From: Roseomonas sp. 18066
Lineage (GTDB): Bacteria; Pseudomonadota; Alphaproteobacteria; Acetobacterales; Acetobacteraceae
Assembly (NCBI RefSeq): GCF_902706185.1
Contig: NZ_CACSJM010000023.1
Span: 1-50,324 of the forward strand
DNA: 50,324 nucleotides
Direction of reading: 5' to 3'
In this document: one piece after another, positions 9,165-17,191 of the stretch
How positions within the stretch are numbered: position 1 is the stretch's first letter
How the letters are laid out: each line of letters opens with the position of its first letter
Notes under the pieces: model-generated
What the model was told of the DNA's origin: nothing
What the model saw: only the letters and a program-made list of their open reading frames with translations
The model's database searches: none
Translations under genes and position numbers: made by a program

Positions 9165-10592
9165 CTAGGCCAGAATCTTCCCCGGATTCATGATGCCCCG
9201 CGGGTCGATGGCCTGCTTCACCGCCCGCATCAGCCGCAGCTCGGCCGGCGGCGCGTAATGGGCGAGCTCCGCGCGCTTCATCTGGCCGATGCCATGCTCG
9301 GCGCTGATGCTGCCGCCCAAGGCCGCCACCACGTCGTGGACGGCGCGATAGACCTCCTTGGAGCGGGCCAGAAAGGCCTCGGCGGTCATGCCCTCCTTCG
9401 GCTGGGCCAGGTTGAAATGGATATTGCCGTCGCCGACATGGCCGAAGGCCAGCAGCCGGGCGGTGGGCATCACCGCCAGCGCCGCCGCCCCCGCCTGCTC
9501 CAGGAAATCGGGCACCAGCGAGATCGGCACGGCGATGTCGTGCTTGATGCTGGCGCCCTCGTATTGCTGGGTGTCGACGAGCGCCTCGCGCAGGTGCCAG
9601 AGGGCGGCCGCCTGGGCGCTGCTCTCGGCGATGGTGCCGTCCAGCACCAGGCCCTGCTCCATCGCCTGTTCCAGCAGCGCCTCCAGCGTCGTGCGCAGCG
9701 ACCCGTCGGCGGCGCCCGACATTTCCAGCAGCACATACCAGGGCGATGGCGCCGCCAGCGGATCGACCCCGCCGCCGAACCGGCAGGAGATCTCGACGCC
9801 GAAGCGCTGGATCAGCTCGAAGGCCGAGAGCGTGCCGCCCGACAGCCGCTGCGCCAGGGCGTAGAGGCCGATGGCGGCGGCGGCATCCGGCAGCGCCAGG
9901 AAGGCGGTCTGCATCTCCTCCGGCTTGGGGAACAGGCGCAGCACCGCGGCGGTGACGATGCCCAGCGTCCCCTCGGCGCCGATGAACAGGTGCTTCATGT
10001 CGTAGCCGGTATTGTCCTTGCGCAGCGCGCGCAGACCGTCCCAGACCTCGCCATCGGGCAGCACCACCTCCAGCCCCAGCACCAGGTCGCGCGTGTTGCC
10101 GTAGCGCAGCACCTGGATCCCGCCGGCGTTCGTGGAAATATTGCCGCCGATCATGCAGCTGCCGCGGGCGCCGAGATTGATCGGGAAGAGCAGCCCCTCG
10201 GCCTCGGCGGCGCGGTGGATATTCTCCAGAATGCAGCCGGCCTCGACCGTCATGGTCATCGCCTGGGCGTCGAGCGCGGTGATACGGTTCAGCCGCTCCA
10301 GGCTGATCAGGACCGGCGGCGGGCCCTCCTGGCTGGTGGTGCCGCCGACCAGGCCGGTGCGGCCGCCCAGCGGGATCACCGGCAGATGCGCCGCATGGCA
10401 GAGCCGCAGCACCGCCGCCAGCTGGTCGCGATCGGCCGGGCGGGTCACCAGCGCGGCGCGACCCGGAAACAGCTTGCGCGGTTCTTCCAGATAGGGTGCC
10501 TGGTCGAGCGCGTCCTCGACCACGCCACGCGGCCCGAGCAGGGCGCGGATCGCGGCGAGCGCGGCCTCCGCCGGCATCGCGGCGTCAGCCAC
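9165..10592 (-). CDS. FAD-linked oxidase, GlcD/D-lactate dehydrogenase-like
   Basis: A 475-residue protein of the FAD_binding_4 plus FAD-oxidase C-terminal type. The FAD-binding half contains VIPLGGRTGLVGG (about 74-86) and a segment with INLGARGSCMIGGNISTNAGG (about 138-158). The C-terminal half contains AFGHVGDGNIHFN and SAEHGIGQMKR, the metal/hydroxyacid site signatures, and ends NPGKILA. The family oxidises D-2-hydroxy acids (glycolate, D-lactate, 2-hydroxyglutarate and others) to 2-keto acids. The start is a GTG at 10592 that overlaps the upstream lyase gene by 8 nt; an ATG at 10577 is an alternative. A paralogue with the same architecture lies at 15809-17191. Confidence 0.92.
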   Translation of the reverse strand: MADAAMPAEAALAAIRALLGPRGVVEDALDQAPYLEEPRKLFPGRAALVTRPADRDQLAAVLRLCHAAHLPVIPLGGRTGLVGGTTSQEGPPPVLISLERLNRITALDAQAMTMTVEAGCILENIHRAAEAEGLLFPINLGARGSCMIGGNISTNAGGIQVLRYGNTRDLVLGLEVVLPDGEVWDGLRALRKDNTGYDMKHLFIGAEGTLGIVTAAVLRLFPKPEEMQTAFLALPDAAAAIGLYALAQRLSGGTLSAFELIQRFGVEISCRFGGGVDPLAAPSPWYVLLEMSGAADGSLRTTLEALLEQAMEQGLVLDGTIAESSAQAAALWHLREALVDTQQYEGASIKHDIAVPISLVPDFLEQAGAAALAVMPTARLLAFGHVGDGNIHFNLAQPKEGMTAEAFLARSKEVYRAVHDVVAALGGSISAEHGIGQMKRAELAHYAPPAELRLMRAVKQAIDPRGIMNPGKILA

Positions 10593-11490
10593 GGGCGGCC
10601 ACCGCGCGCGCGACGCGGCGGACCAGCAGGTCGAGCTCGGCCTGGTGGCGGGCGGTCAGGCTGGGCCCCGGCTGGCGCATGGTGGCATGGGCGATAGCGC
10701 CCCGCCGGCGCAGGACCTCTTTCCGCGCGGCGACGCCCCAAAAACCTTGGGCCTCGTAGTTCAGCAAAGGCAGGTAGCAGTCGAAGAGGTCATGCGCCGC
10801 CTCGACCTCGCCGGCCTTGTGCAGCCGCCAGACGCCGGAGAGCATCTCGGGATGGGAGAAGCCGGCCATCGGCCCGTCGATGCCGCGGCCGAGCTCGTGC
10901 GGCAAATAGAGGCCGTTGTTGCCGGTGAGAATGGCGACCCGCCGCCCCTCGCCCGCCCTGAGACGAGAGATCTTCTCCAGGCTGGGGAGGTCTTCTTCCT
11001 TGACCACCTGGATCTGCGGATGCGCCGCGACCAGCTTCAGGATCGAGGGCACCGACATCCAGACCCCGGTCGAGCCCGGGAAATCCTGCAGCACCACGGG
11101 AACATCGCCGATCATGCCGAAGACGGTGGCGAAGTAGGAAAAAAGCTCCTCTTCCGTGCGCAGCCCGCCGGGGGGCGCGATCATCACGCCCGCGGCGCCC
11201 AGATCCATCGCCTGGGCGGTCAGCTGCGCCAGCTGCGCCGTGCCCGGGTTGCTGACGCCGACGATCACCGGCTTGCCCCCGGCGCCGGCGATGAAGCGGC
11301 GGGTGACCAGCTCGGCCTCGGCCGCGGTCAGCTTGCCGCCCTCGCCGCTGACGCCGCCGACGACGAAGCCATCGGCGCCATGCTTCAGGTAGAAGGCGAC
11401 CAGGCTGTCGATGCTGGCGGCATCCACCGCGCCGCGGTCGTCGAAGGGCGTCTGCGCGATGATGTAGCTGCCCTGGATCTCATCAAGCAT
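10585..11490 (-). CDS. DapA-family (DHDPS/NAL) lyase with substituted active site
   Basis: A 301-residue TIM-barrel protein of the dihydrodipicolinate synthase/N-acetylneuraminate lyase superfamily. The Schiff-base lysine is kept (Lys164 in QVVKEEDLPS), and GADGFVVGGVSGEGGKLT matches the GTTGEG region. Three positions differ from the well-studied enzymes: the Thr-Thr pair reads Val-Ser (47-48), the tyrosine of the YNxP motif is Gln135 (LQDFPGSTG), and the arginine that follows reads Ser140. So it is a member of a divergent subfamily with another substrate, not the lysine-pathway enzyme. The ATG at 11490 has AGGAA 9 nt ahead; the gene overlaps the GntR gene by 8 nt and the oxidase gene by 8 nt. 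Confidence 0.88.
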   Translation of the reverse strand: MLDEIQGSYIIAQTPFDDRGAVDAASIDSLVAFYLKHGADGFVVGGVSGEGGKLTAAEAELVTRRFIAGAGGKPVIVGVSNPGTAQLAQLTAQAMDLGAAGVMIAPPGGLRTEEELFSYFATVFGMIGDVPVVLQDFPGSTGVWMSVPSILKLVAAHPQIQVVKEEDLPSLEKISRLRAGEGRRVAILTGNNGLYLPHELGRGIDGPMAGFSHPEMLSGVWRLHKAGEVEAAHDLFDCYLPLLNYEAQGFWGVAARKEVLRRRGAIAHATMRQPGPSLTARHQAELDLLVRRVARAVAARG

Positions 11491-12247
11491 GCCGCGCGGT
11501 TTCCTGGTTCTTCGGTTCATCGGACGGAGACGGAAGCAGGTGGCGGCCGAAATCCTCGCCCAGCACGCCGCGGAAATGGCCCAGGTTGCGGGCGATCAGC
11601 CGGTGCACCGCCGCCGCCGCCGCCTCGCCGTCGCGCCGCTCCAGGCAGAGCAGCAGCGCCTCGTGGCAGGGCAGCGTCGAGGCGGCGGCGTTGGGATGGC
11701 GCGAGGACAGCGAGAAGCCGAGCCGCAGCAGCTGCTGCAGCGCGCCGCGCAGCTGGCACAGGAACTGGTTGTGCGAGGCCAGCAGCACCGCGGTGTGGAA
11801 GCCGGCATCGGCCAGCACATAGTCTTCGCCGTCGCCCAGCGCGGCTTCCATGCGGAGATAGGCCAGGCGGATGCCGGCCAGGTCCTCGGCGGTGGCGCGG
11901 ATCGCGGCCAGGCGCGCGGCCTCGGGCTCGATGATGCGGCGCAGCTCGACCAGGTCGGCCAGGGTGGCGTGGTTCAGGTCGCTGCCGCCATGCCATTCCA
12001 GCACCTGCGGGTCGAGCAGCGCCCAGTTGTCGCGCGGCAGCACCCGGGTGCCGATGCTGGGCCCGACCGAGACCATGCCCTTGGCCGCCAGCGCCTTGAT
12101 GGCCTCGCGCAGCACGACGCGGCTGACGCCGTAGCGCTCGGCCAGCAGGGGCTCGCTGGCCATCGGGCCGACCGGCAGCTGGCCGGTGGCGATCTGCCGC
12201 CCCAGCGTGTCCACCACCTGGCCGTAGAGGTTCTTGAACCGCGCCAC
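11483..12247 (-). CDS. GntR-family regulator, FCD subfamily
   Basis: A 254-residue protein: an N-terminal winged helix (QIATGQLPVGPMASEPLLAERYGVSRVVLREAIKAL) and a C-terminal all-helical FCD ligand domain (from about residue 95; ELRRIIEPEAARLAA, DAGFHTAVLLASHN, CHEALLLCLERRDGEAA). FCD regulators bind a carboxylate and usually repress their own catabolic operon. The start is a GTG at 12247 preceded by GAGGGG at 6-7 nt; the longer open frame upstream has no regulator-like sequence. It is the first gene of the ten-gene run and is preceded by an A/T-rich quasi-palindrome, which fits autoregulation. Confidence 0.9.
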   Translation of the reverse strand: MARFKNLYGQVVDTLGRQIATGQLPVGPMASEPLLAERYGVSRVVLREAIKALAAKGMVSVGPSIGTRVLPRDNWALLDPQVLEWHGGSDLNHATLADLVELRRIIEPEAARLAAIRATAEDLAGIRLAYLRMEAALGDGEDYVLADAGFHTAVLLASHNQFLCQLRGALQQLLRLGFSLSSRHPNAAASTLPCHEALLLCLERRDGEAAAAAVHRLIARNLGHFRGVLGEDFGRHLLPSPSDEPKNQETARHA

Positions 12248-12270
12248 GCCGTTCCCCTCACCTTCCCGCG

Positions 12271-12299
12271 AAGGTATGATGATATGATAGGGCTGGCAA
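12271..12299 (-). promoter_or_regulatory. Candidate promoter and GntR operator for the hyu/tct operon
   Basis: On the minus strand TTGCCA (12299-12294) and TACCTT (12276-12271) stand 17 nt apart, a plausible -35/-10 pair about 24 nt before the regulator start codon. The spacer contains the A/T-rich quasi-palindrome TATGATGATATGATA (12275-12289 on the plus strand, 10 of 15 positions symmetric), conspicuous in this GC-rich DNA. An FCD-GntR dimer bound there would block the promoter. This is inferred from sequence shape only. Confidence 0.35.
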
Positions 12300-12622
12300 C
12301 AGGCAGGCGGGATTTTGAGGGGCCAGTCGCGAGGCGACTTCCGCCAGACGGTGGCTAAGCCGGCTGGCATGGTGAGACCATTCCCGGCCGGCGGCGAGGC
12401 CCTGGCCCAGGCTGGGGATTGATTGATCCGGAAGGGGACGGTGGTGTCGTGCCGCATGGCGACGCGGCGTCTGCCAGAAGAATGCAGCCAGGGCAGCTCC
12501 CCGGCTGCCCGCTTATCCCAGCACCCTCGGATCGCAGAACCTGATGTGGCGGGTGCGCTTGGTGACCGAAAGGCCTGGGGCCCTCGCGACGGTGGCGCCG
12601 GGTGTGTCGATGGTGCTTGACG
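12300..12622. other. 323-bp stretch without a supported gene
   Basis: No reading frame here looks like a gene. A 7-bp stem (12491-12497 with 12504-12510) lies about 110 bp past the end of the saccharopine-dehydrogenase-like gene and could help end its transcript. The rest is the upstream region of the GntR-led operon. Frames extending from here into 12.9 kb are shadows of the coding gene at 12623-13612. Confidence 0.4.
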
Positions 12623-13612
12623 TCAGTCGCGCAGGACTTGGATGGTGGTGTCGGCGATGGTCTCGGCGAAGCCGTTGCCGAACAGCCCTATCGGCGTTTG
12701 GAAGCCTGGCAGCACCTCGCCGGCGAGGACACGCCGTGCCGCCTCGGCGGCTGCCAGCGGGGTGAAGCTGTAGCCATTCACGGTGTCGAGGATGGCCCGG
12801 ACGGTCTTCCCCCCGGCATCGGTCACCGCGACCGCGGCCTGGTAACGGTTCGCGTCGCGCGCCGCCGCGGAGGGCCCGTCCGGCAGGCTCGCCAGGTCTC
12901 CGGTGGGGAAAGCGCTGCCGGAGACGTGGACATAGGTGCCGATATCGGGTGCCTGGAGCCCCCGCCACAGCGTCATCAGGTCGGGCAGGGTGACGGGGAA
13001 GCAGGGCACCGGCCCGCTGCCGAAATCGAAGATCCTCGCGGCATCGGGCGAGACCGGCAGCAATGCGCCGCCGACGCGCGCGAGGCGCTCGGATGTCAGG
13101 TTCTCGCGCGCGCTGATCGCCGAGCCACGCGACATCGCCCCGGCGACATGCAGCGCGACGTGGATCGTTTGAAGGCGCCCGACCCGCTCGGCAGCCCGGC
13201 CTGCCAAGGACCCCAGCATCGCGACGCTGCCGCCGCTGCCGGGCAGCAGCATGACCCCGGCGGCCCGCGCCGGCGCATCGTGGATCGCTGCCAGGCGGTA
13301 GCTATCGAGCTCGGCGGCGATGTCGAGATAGTGGACCCCCGCCCGGATGGCCCCGCGCATCAGCGGGTCGGCGGTGCGCAGGAACGGGCCGGCGCAGTTC
13401 AGCAGCACCGCGACGTCATGGAGCGCCGCCTCGACCACCGCATCCTCGGCCAGCGCGAAGACCCGGTACTCGACGCCGAGCCTGCGGCCGAGCTCCGCGA
13501 GCCCGGTCCCGGACCGCCCGGCGAGGATGGGGTCGAGCCCCGCCGCCATGGCATGGTGGGCCGCCATGCGGCCGGTATAGCCGGTCGCGCCGTAGATCAT
13601 CAGCCGGGTCAT
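12623..13612 (-). CDS. Saccharopine dehydrogenase-like / trans-acting enoyl reductase-like protein
   Basis: A 329-residue NAD(P)-binding protein starting with the Rossmann motif MIYGATGYTGRMAA (5-18), then LLNCAGPF (about 90-97) and HYLDIAAE (about 114-121). These are typical of the saccharopine dehydrogenase NADP-binding superfamily that includes mycobacterial trans-acting enoyl reductases and many uncharacterised oxidoreductases. The substrate is unknown. Its ATG overlaps the VOC gene stop (ATGA), and it is the last gene of a three-gene operon SDR-VOC-reductase divergent from an AraC regulator. Confidence 0.85.
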   Translation of the reverse strand: MTRLMIYGATGYTGRMAAHHAMAAGLDPILAGRSGTGLAELGRRLGVEYRVFALAEDAVVEAALHDVAVLLNCAGPFLRTADPLMRGAIRAGVHYLDIAAELDSYRLAAIHDAPARAAGVMLLPGSGGSVAMLGSLAGRAAERVGRLQTIHVALHVAGAMSRGSAISARENLTSERLARVGGALLPVSPDAARIFDFGSGPVPCFPVTLPDLMTLWRGLQAPDIGTYVHVSGSAFPTGDLASLPDGPSAAARDANRYQAAVAVTDAGGKTVRAILDTVNGYSFTPLAAAEAARRVLAGEVLPGFQTPIGLFGNGFAETIADTTIQVLRD

Positions 13613-14013
13613 TGCGGGTGCTGCCAGGACTTGAAGACGAACTCGAGGCTGTAGCCGTCCGGGTCCAGGACATTGGCCGCGTAGTAGCGCGGATCGTAAT
13701 GGAGCCGCGGCCCCGGCGCCCCGTTATCCGTCGCGCCTGCCGCCATCGCGGCGGCATAGGCGGCGTCGACCTCGCCGCGCGAGCGCGCCACGAAGCCGAC
13801 ATGCGCTGCATCGCCCCCGCCGGCATCGCCCCCGCGCAGCCAGAAGAACACGCGCCCGTTCGCCCCGAAGCCCTTGAGGTCGGGATGGCCGGGCGGGCCG
13901 TCGCGGCCGTCGTAATCCAGGCGGTCGGTGATGCCGAGCGGCGCCAATGCCGCCTGGTAGAAAGCCACGGCGCGCGCGACGTCGCTGACGGGCAGGAAGA
14001 TGTGGTCGAGCAT
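13609..14013 (-). CDS. VOC (glyoxalase/dioxygenase superfamily) protein
   Basis: A 134-residue single-domain vicinal-oxygen-chelate protein: MLDHIFLPVSDVARAVAFYQAALAPLG at the start (His4 as a likely metal ligand) and YAANVLDPDGYSLEFVFK at the end (Glu as another ligand). Such proteins handle glutathione adducts, epoxides or hydroxyacids in a metal-dependent way. The start ATG at 14013 has a strong AGGAG site that overlaps the stop codon of the SDR gene (TAGAGGAG), so translation is linked to the SDR. Confidence 0.9.
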   Translation of the reverse strand: MLDHIFLPVSDVARAVAFYQAALAPLGITDRLDYDGRDGPPGHPDLKGFGANGRVFFWLRGGDAGGGDAAHVGFVARSRGEVDAAYAAAMAAGATDNGAPGPRLHYDPRYYAANVLDPDGYSLEFVFKSWQHPQ

Positions 14014-14026
14014 GCTGCGTTCTCCT

Positions 14027-14770
14027 CTAGATGCAGTAGCCGCCGCCGACCTCGATCGACTGGCCGTTGACCCAGCCGAGATCCTCCGCGAGCAGGCTGG
14101 CGATGACGCGGCCCACCTCCTCCGCCTCCCCGACGCGGCCGAGCGCCGTCTGCGACGCCAGCAGCGCCTCGAAGGTGTCGTTCAGGCCGCCGCCCAGCTC
14201 GGTCCGGATGGCCCCCGGCGACACGGCATTGGCGCGGATGTGGCGCGGGCCGAACTCCTTGGCCATGTAGCGGGTCAGCACCTCCAGCCCGCCCTTGAAG
14301 CTGGCATAGGGCGCCACCCCTGCCGTGGCCACCCGCGTGGTGGCGCTGGTCAGGTTCACGATGGCGCCGCCGTCGCGGATCAGCGGCAGCAGCGCCTGGG
14401 TCAGGAAGAACGGCCCCTTCAGATGCACAGAGAACAAACTGTCGAACTGGTCTTCGGTGACGGCCTCGATGGGATTGAAGAGCCCGAACCCGGCATTGTT
14501 GACGAGGCCGCGCAGGCTGGCGCCGCTCCAGTTTTCCTCCAGCGCGCGCCGCACCGCCTCCCGGAACGCGGGAAAGCTTGCCGTGTCGGCGACATCGAGC
14601 GGCAGCGCGACGGCGCGGCCTCCCCGCTGCCCGATCTGCGCCACGACGGCTTCGGCCGCCTCGGGATGGCGGTTGTAGGTCAGGATGACGCCGAGCCCCC
14701 GTGCGGCGCAGGCTTGCGCGGCGGCCGCCCCGATGCCGCGACTGCCGCCGGTGATCACAATGGCTTCCAT
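14027..14770 (-). CDS. SDR-family oxidoreductase
   Basis: A 247-residue classical short-chain dehydrogenase/reductase. Visible motifs are the cofactor glycine pattern TGGSRGIGAA (7-16), VNNAGFGLF (about 89-97), a catalytic serine in NLTSATTR, and YASFK in place of YxxxK with a further ARHIRANAVSPGAIRTEL segment. The C-terminal GWVNGQSIEVGGGY is typical of the 3-oxoacyl-reductase type. The arginine after GGS suggests NADP(H). The ATG at 14770 follows GGAG by 10 nt; an upstream in-frame start would run through the intergenic region. It is the first gene of the operon and divergent from an AraC regulator. Confidence 0.92.
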   Translation of the reverse strand: MEAIVITGGSRGIGAAAAQACAARGLGVILTYNRHPEAAEAVVAQIGQRGGRAVALPLDVADTASFPAFREAVRRALEENWSGASLRGLVNNAGFGLFNPIEAVTEDQFDSLFSVHLKGPFFLTQALLPLIRDGGAIVNLTSATTRVATAGVAPYASFKGGLEVLTRYMAKEFGPRHIRANAVSPGAIRTELGGGLNDTFEALLASQTALGRVGEAEEVGRVIASLLAEDLGWVNGQSIEVGGGYCI

Positions 14771-14846
14771 GGTCGATATGCTCCGTTGCCTGGCACGGAA
14801 GCTAGGCGACGACCGACCTGCCGCGCGTCGCGGTTCCTCCGCAAAT

Positions 14847-14874
14847 CTTGCCTGATCCTGCTTTTCGGCTTGCC
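14847..14874. promoter_or_regulatory. Candidate AraC binding direct repeats
   Basis: CTTGCC occurs at 14847-14852 and again at 14869-14874, a 22-bp start-to-start spacing (about two helical turns) in the 136-bp divergent SDR/araC region. A further TTGCC lies at 14786-14790. AraC-family proteins commonly bind two direct half-sites in this spacing. It is a sequence-shape inference. Confidence 0.3.
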
Positions 14875-14906
14875 CGTCCCGGCGCGGGCGGGGCAAGGAT
14901 CGGGCG

Positions 14907-15812
14907 ATGGAACAGCAACTGGCCGAGCTTCGCGCCCTGGCGGCACGGGCCGGAAATCGCAAGACCGAGACCGGCATCCCCCGGGTGGCGATGGTGCAGG
15001 GACAGGTGCCCGCGCATGAGCTCGCCGCCTGCTACGACCCGATGGTCAACCTGATCCTGCAGGGCAGCAAGTCGATGACGGTCGGCAGCCAGACCCTGCA
15101 TTACGATCCGGCGACCTATTTCGTCATGTCGGTCGACCTGCCCGCGGTCGGGGCGGTCCACCCCAGCGCCTCGGGCGATCCCTATCTGGCGGTCAGCCTC
15201 ACGCTCGACCGCCCGGTGATCGCGGCGCTGCTCACGGATCTGCCCGCGCCGGCGGTGCCGTCGCCCCTGGCGGGCTTCTCGGTGGCCGCCGTGACGCCCG
15301 AGCTGCTGGATGCCTGGCTGCGCATGCTGCGCCTGATGGACCGGCCGGGCGATATCCCGGCGCTGGCCCCTGCCTATGAGCGCGAGATCCTCTACCGCGT
15401 GCTGCAAGGACCGCAGGCGGCGCTGCTCCGCGACATCGCAACGCCCAGCACCGCGCTGGCGCGGATCAACCTGGCCATCCAGTGGATCCGCCAGCATTTC
15501 GCCGAGCCGCTGCGGGTGGAGATGCTCGCCGCCATTGCCGCGATGAGCCCTTCCGCCTTCCACCGCCATTTCAAGAGCGCCACGGCGCTCAGCCCGGTCC
15601 AGTTCCAGAAGCGCCTGCGCCTGCTTCAGGCACGGCTGCTGCTGATCAGCGGCGGCCTGAAGGCGAGCGATGTCGCCTTCGACGTCGGCTATGAAAGCGC
15701 GACCCAGTTCAGCCGTGAATATGCGCGCTTCTTCGGCGCGCCGCCTGCCAAGGATGCCGCGCGCATTTTCCGCCATCTCCAGCGGGCGGGCAGCACGGAC
15801 GTGGCGGCCTAG
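14907..15812 (+). CDS. AraC-family transcriptional regulator with N-terminal AraC_N domain
   Basis: A 301-residue regulator. The N-terminal half (about 15-170) is the AraC_N-type sensor (YDPMVNLILQGSKSMTVG, LHYDPATYFVMSVDLPAVG) and the C-terminal half (about 190-290) holds two helix-turn-helix units (RVEMLAAIAAMSPSAFHRHFKSATALSP and KASDVAFDVGYESATQFSREYARFFGAPP). Relatives such as YqhC activate a neighbouring reductase gene. Here the divergent SDR/VOC/reductase operon is the obvious target. Its TAG stop shares the palindrome CTAG (15809-15812) with the stop codon of the convergent oxidase gene. Confidence 0.93.
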   Translation: MEQQLAELRALAARAGNRKTETGIPRVAMVQGQVPAHELAACYDPMVNLILQGSKSMTVGSQTLHYDPATYFVMSVDLPAVGAVHPSASGDPYLAVSLTLDRPVIAALLTDLPAPAVPSPLAGFSVAAVTPELLDAWLRMLRLMDRPGDIPALAPAYEREILYRVLQGPQAALLRDIATPSTALARINLAIQWIRQHFAEPLRVEMLAAIAAMSPSAFHRHFKSATALSPVQFQKRLRLLQARLLLISGGLKASDVAFDVGYESATQFSREYARFFGAPPAKDAARIFRHLQRAGSTDVAA

Positions 15813-17191
15813 ATGACCTTGCCGGGGTTGATCAGCCCCTGCGGGTCCAGCGCCGCCTTCAGACGCTGCATCAGCGCGATCTCGGCCGGGCTGCGCACAT
15901 AGGAGAGATAGGGCTTCTTGGTCAGGCCGATGCCGTGCTCGGCCGAGACGGTGCCGCCGAATTCCCTGACGGTGTCGTAGACGATCTGGACGATGGCTTC
16001 GCGCGGCTGCGGCACGGCACCGGGCAGGCAAGCCACGATATGCAGGTTGCCGTCGCCGATATGGCCGTAGAACAGCGCCACCACCCCGGGCAGCGCCGCC
16101 TGCAGCGCCGCCTTGCACTGGACCACATAGTCGTCCATGGCGCCGACCGGCAGGCCGATGTCGAAGGGCTCGTGCGGGCCCAGCACCTGCGGGAATTCGG
16201 CGCAGGCGTCGCGCACCCCCCAGAAGGCCTTCACATCGGCGATCGACTGGGCGACGGCGGCATCGACCACGACGCCGGCCTCGGCCTGGCCTTCCAGCCA
16301 GGACTGGAAGCGCGGCGCGTCGATCGCCTCCTCCATGCCCTGCGCCTCGACCAGCACGTAGAAGCCATGGCCGGCGCCCACTGGGCTGCGCACGCCCGGC
16401 ACCTGGCGGGTCACGACCTCCCAATAGTCGGGCCACATCACCTCGAAGGCCGAGAGCAGCGGACCGAGCCCGCGCCGGGCGCCGGCCAGCAGCTCCAGCA
16501 CCTGGTCGTAGCGGTCCAGCGCGCAGAGCGCCGCCATGGTGCAGCCCGGCTTCGGGAACAGCCGCAGCACGACGCGGGTGATGATGCCGAGCGTGCCCTC
16601 CGCCCCGATGAACAGGTGCTTCAGGTCATAGCCGGCATTGTTCTTCAGCATCTTGTTCAGGCCGCCGACGACCGTGCCGTCGGCGAGCACCGCCTCCAGC
16701 CCCAGCACCATCTCGCGCGCCATGCCGTAGCGGATGACGCGGTTGCCGCCGGCATTGGTCGAGAGATTGCCGCCGATGGCGCAGGATCCGCGGGCGCCGA
16801 GGTCGAGCGGGATGAAGAAGCCGGCCTCCTCGGCCGCCTGCTGGATCGCCTGCAGCGGCGTGCCCGCCAGCACCGTCATGCTGGCCGCCGCCGGGTCGAT
16901 CTCCAGGATGCCGGTCATCCGCTCCAGCGACAGGGCGATGCCGCCCTCCTCCGGCCGGGCGCCGCCGCAGAGCCCGGTCAGCCCGCCCTGCGGCACCAAC
17001 GCGCGGCCATGTTCTCCGCAGAGCCGCATCGCGGTTGACACGCCCGCCGTATCGACCGGGCGGATCACCAGCGCCGGGCGCTGCGGCGGCAGGGTGCTCC
17101 AGTCCTTCTCATTGCGGGCGGGGACATCGGCCCCCGCCAGCACCGCGGCCGGGCCCAGCGCCTGGCGCAGGGCCTCGACCAGCGCCTGCAT
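15809..17191 (-). CDS. FAD-linked oxidase, GlcD/D-2-hydroxyacid dehydrogenase-like
   Basis: A 460-residue FAD-linked oxidase of the same type as the gene at 9165-10592: LVPQGGLTGLCGGA (about 70-83), a segment with LDLGARGSCAIGGNLSTNAGG (about 130-150), FYGHIGDGNLHI and SAEHGIGLTKK (about 420) and the C-terminal LINPGKVI. It should oxidise a D-2-hydroxy acid to a 2-keto acid and pass electrons to a membrane or flavoprotein acceptor. It starts with ATG at 17191, sharing one base with the aldolase stop (TGATG), so it is coupled to that gene and is the last gene of the carbohydrate-type ABC operon. Confidence 0.92.
   Translation of the reverse strand: MQALVEALRQALGPAAVLAGADVPARNEKDWSTLPPQRPALVIRPVDTAGVSTAMRLCGEHGRALVPQGGLTGLCGGARPEEGGIALSLERMTGILEIDPAAASMTVLAGTPLQAIQQAAEEAGFFIPLDLGARGSCAIGGNLSTNAGGNRVIRYGMAREMVLGLEAVLADGTVVGGLNKMLKNNAGYDLKHLFIGAEGTLGIITRVVLRLFPKPGCTMAALCALDRYDQVLELLAGARRGLGPLLSAFEVMWPDYWEVVTRQVPGVRSPVGAGHGFYVLVEAQGMEEAIDAPRFQSWLEGQAEAGVVVDAAVAQSIADVKAFWGVRDACAEFPQVLGPHEPFDIGLPVGAMDDYVVQCKAALQAALPGVVALFYGHIGDGNLHIVACLPGAVPQPREAIVQIVYDTVREFGGTVSAEHGIGLTKKPYLSYVRSPAEIALMQRLKAALDPQGLINPGKVI

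Noticed and set aside
7710..10697. 995-residue plus-strand open frame
   Set aside because: It runs opposite hyuA and the FAD oxidase and is rich in Arg, Gln, His and Gly without any domain; the minus-strand genes are well supported.
12513..12968. Minus frame covering the 12.5-12.6 kb gap that might be a gene fragment
   Set aside because: Most of it is an offset frame of the saccharopine-dehydrogenase-like gene; the gap-only part is short and unlike any family I know.
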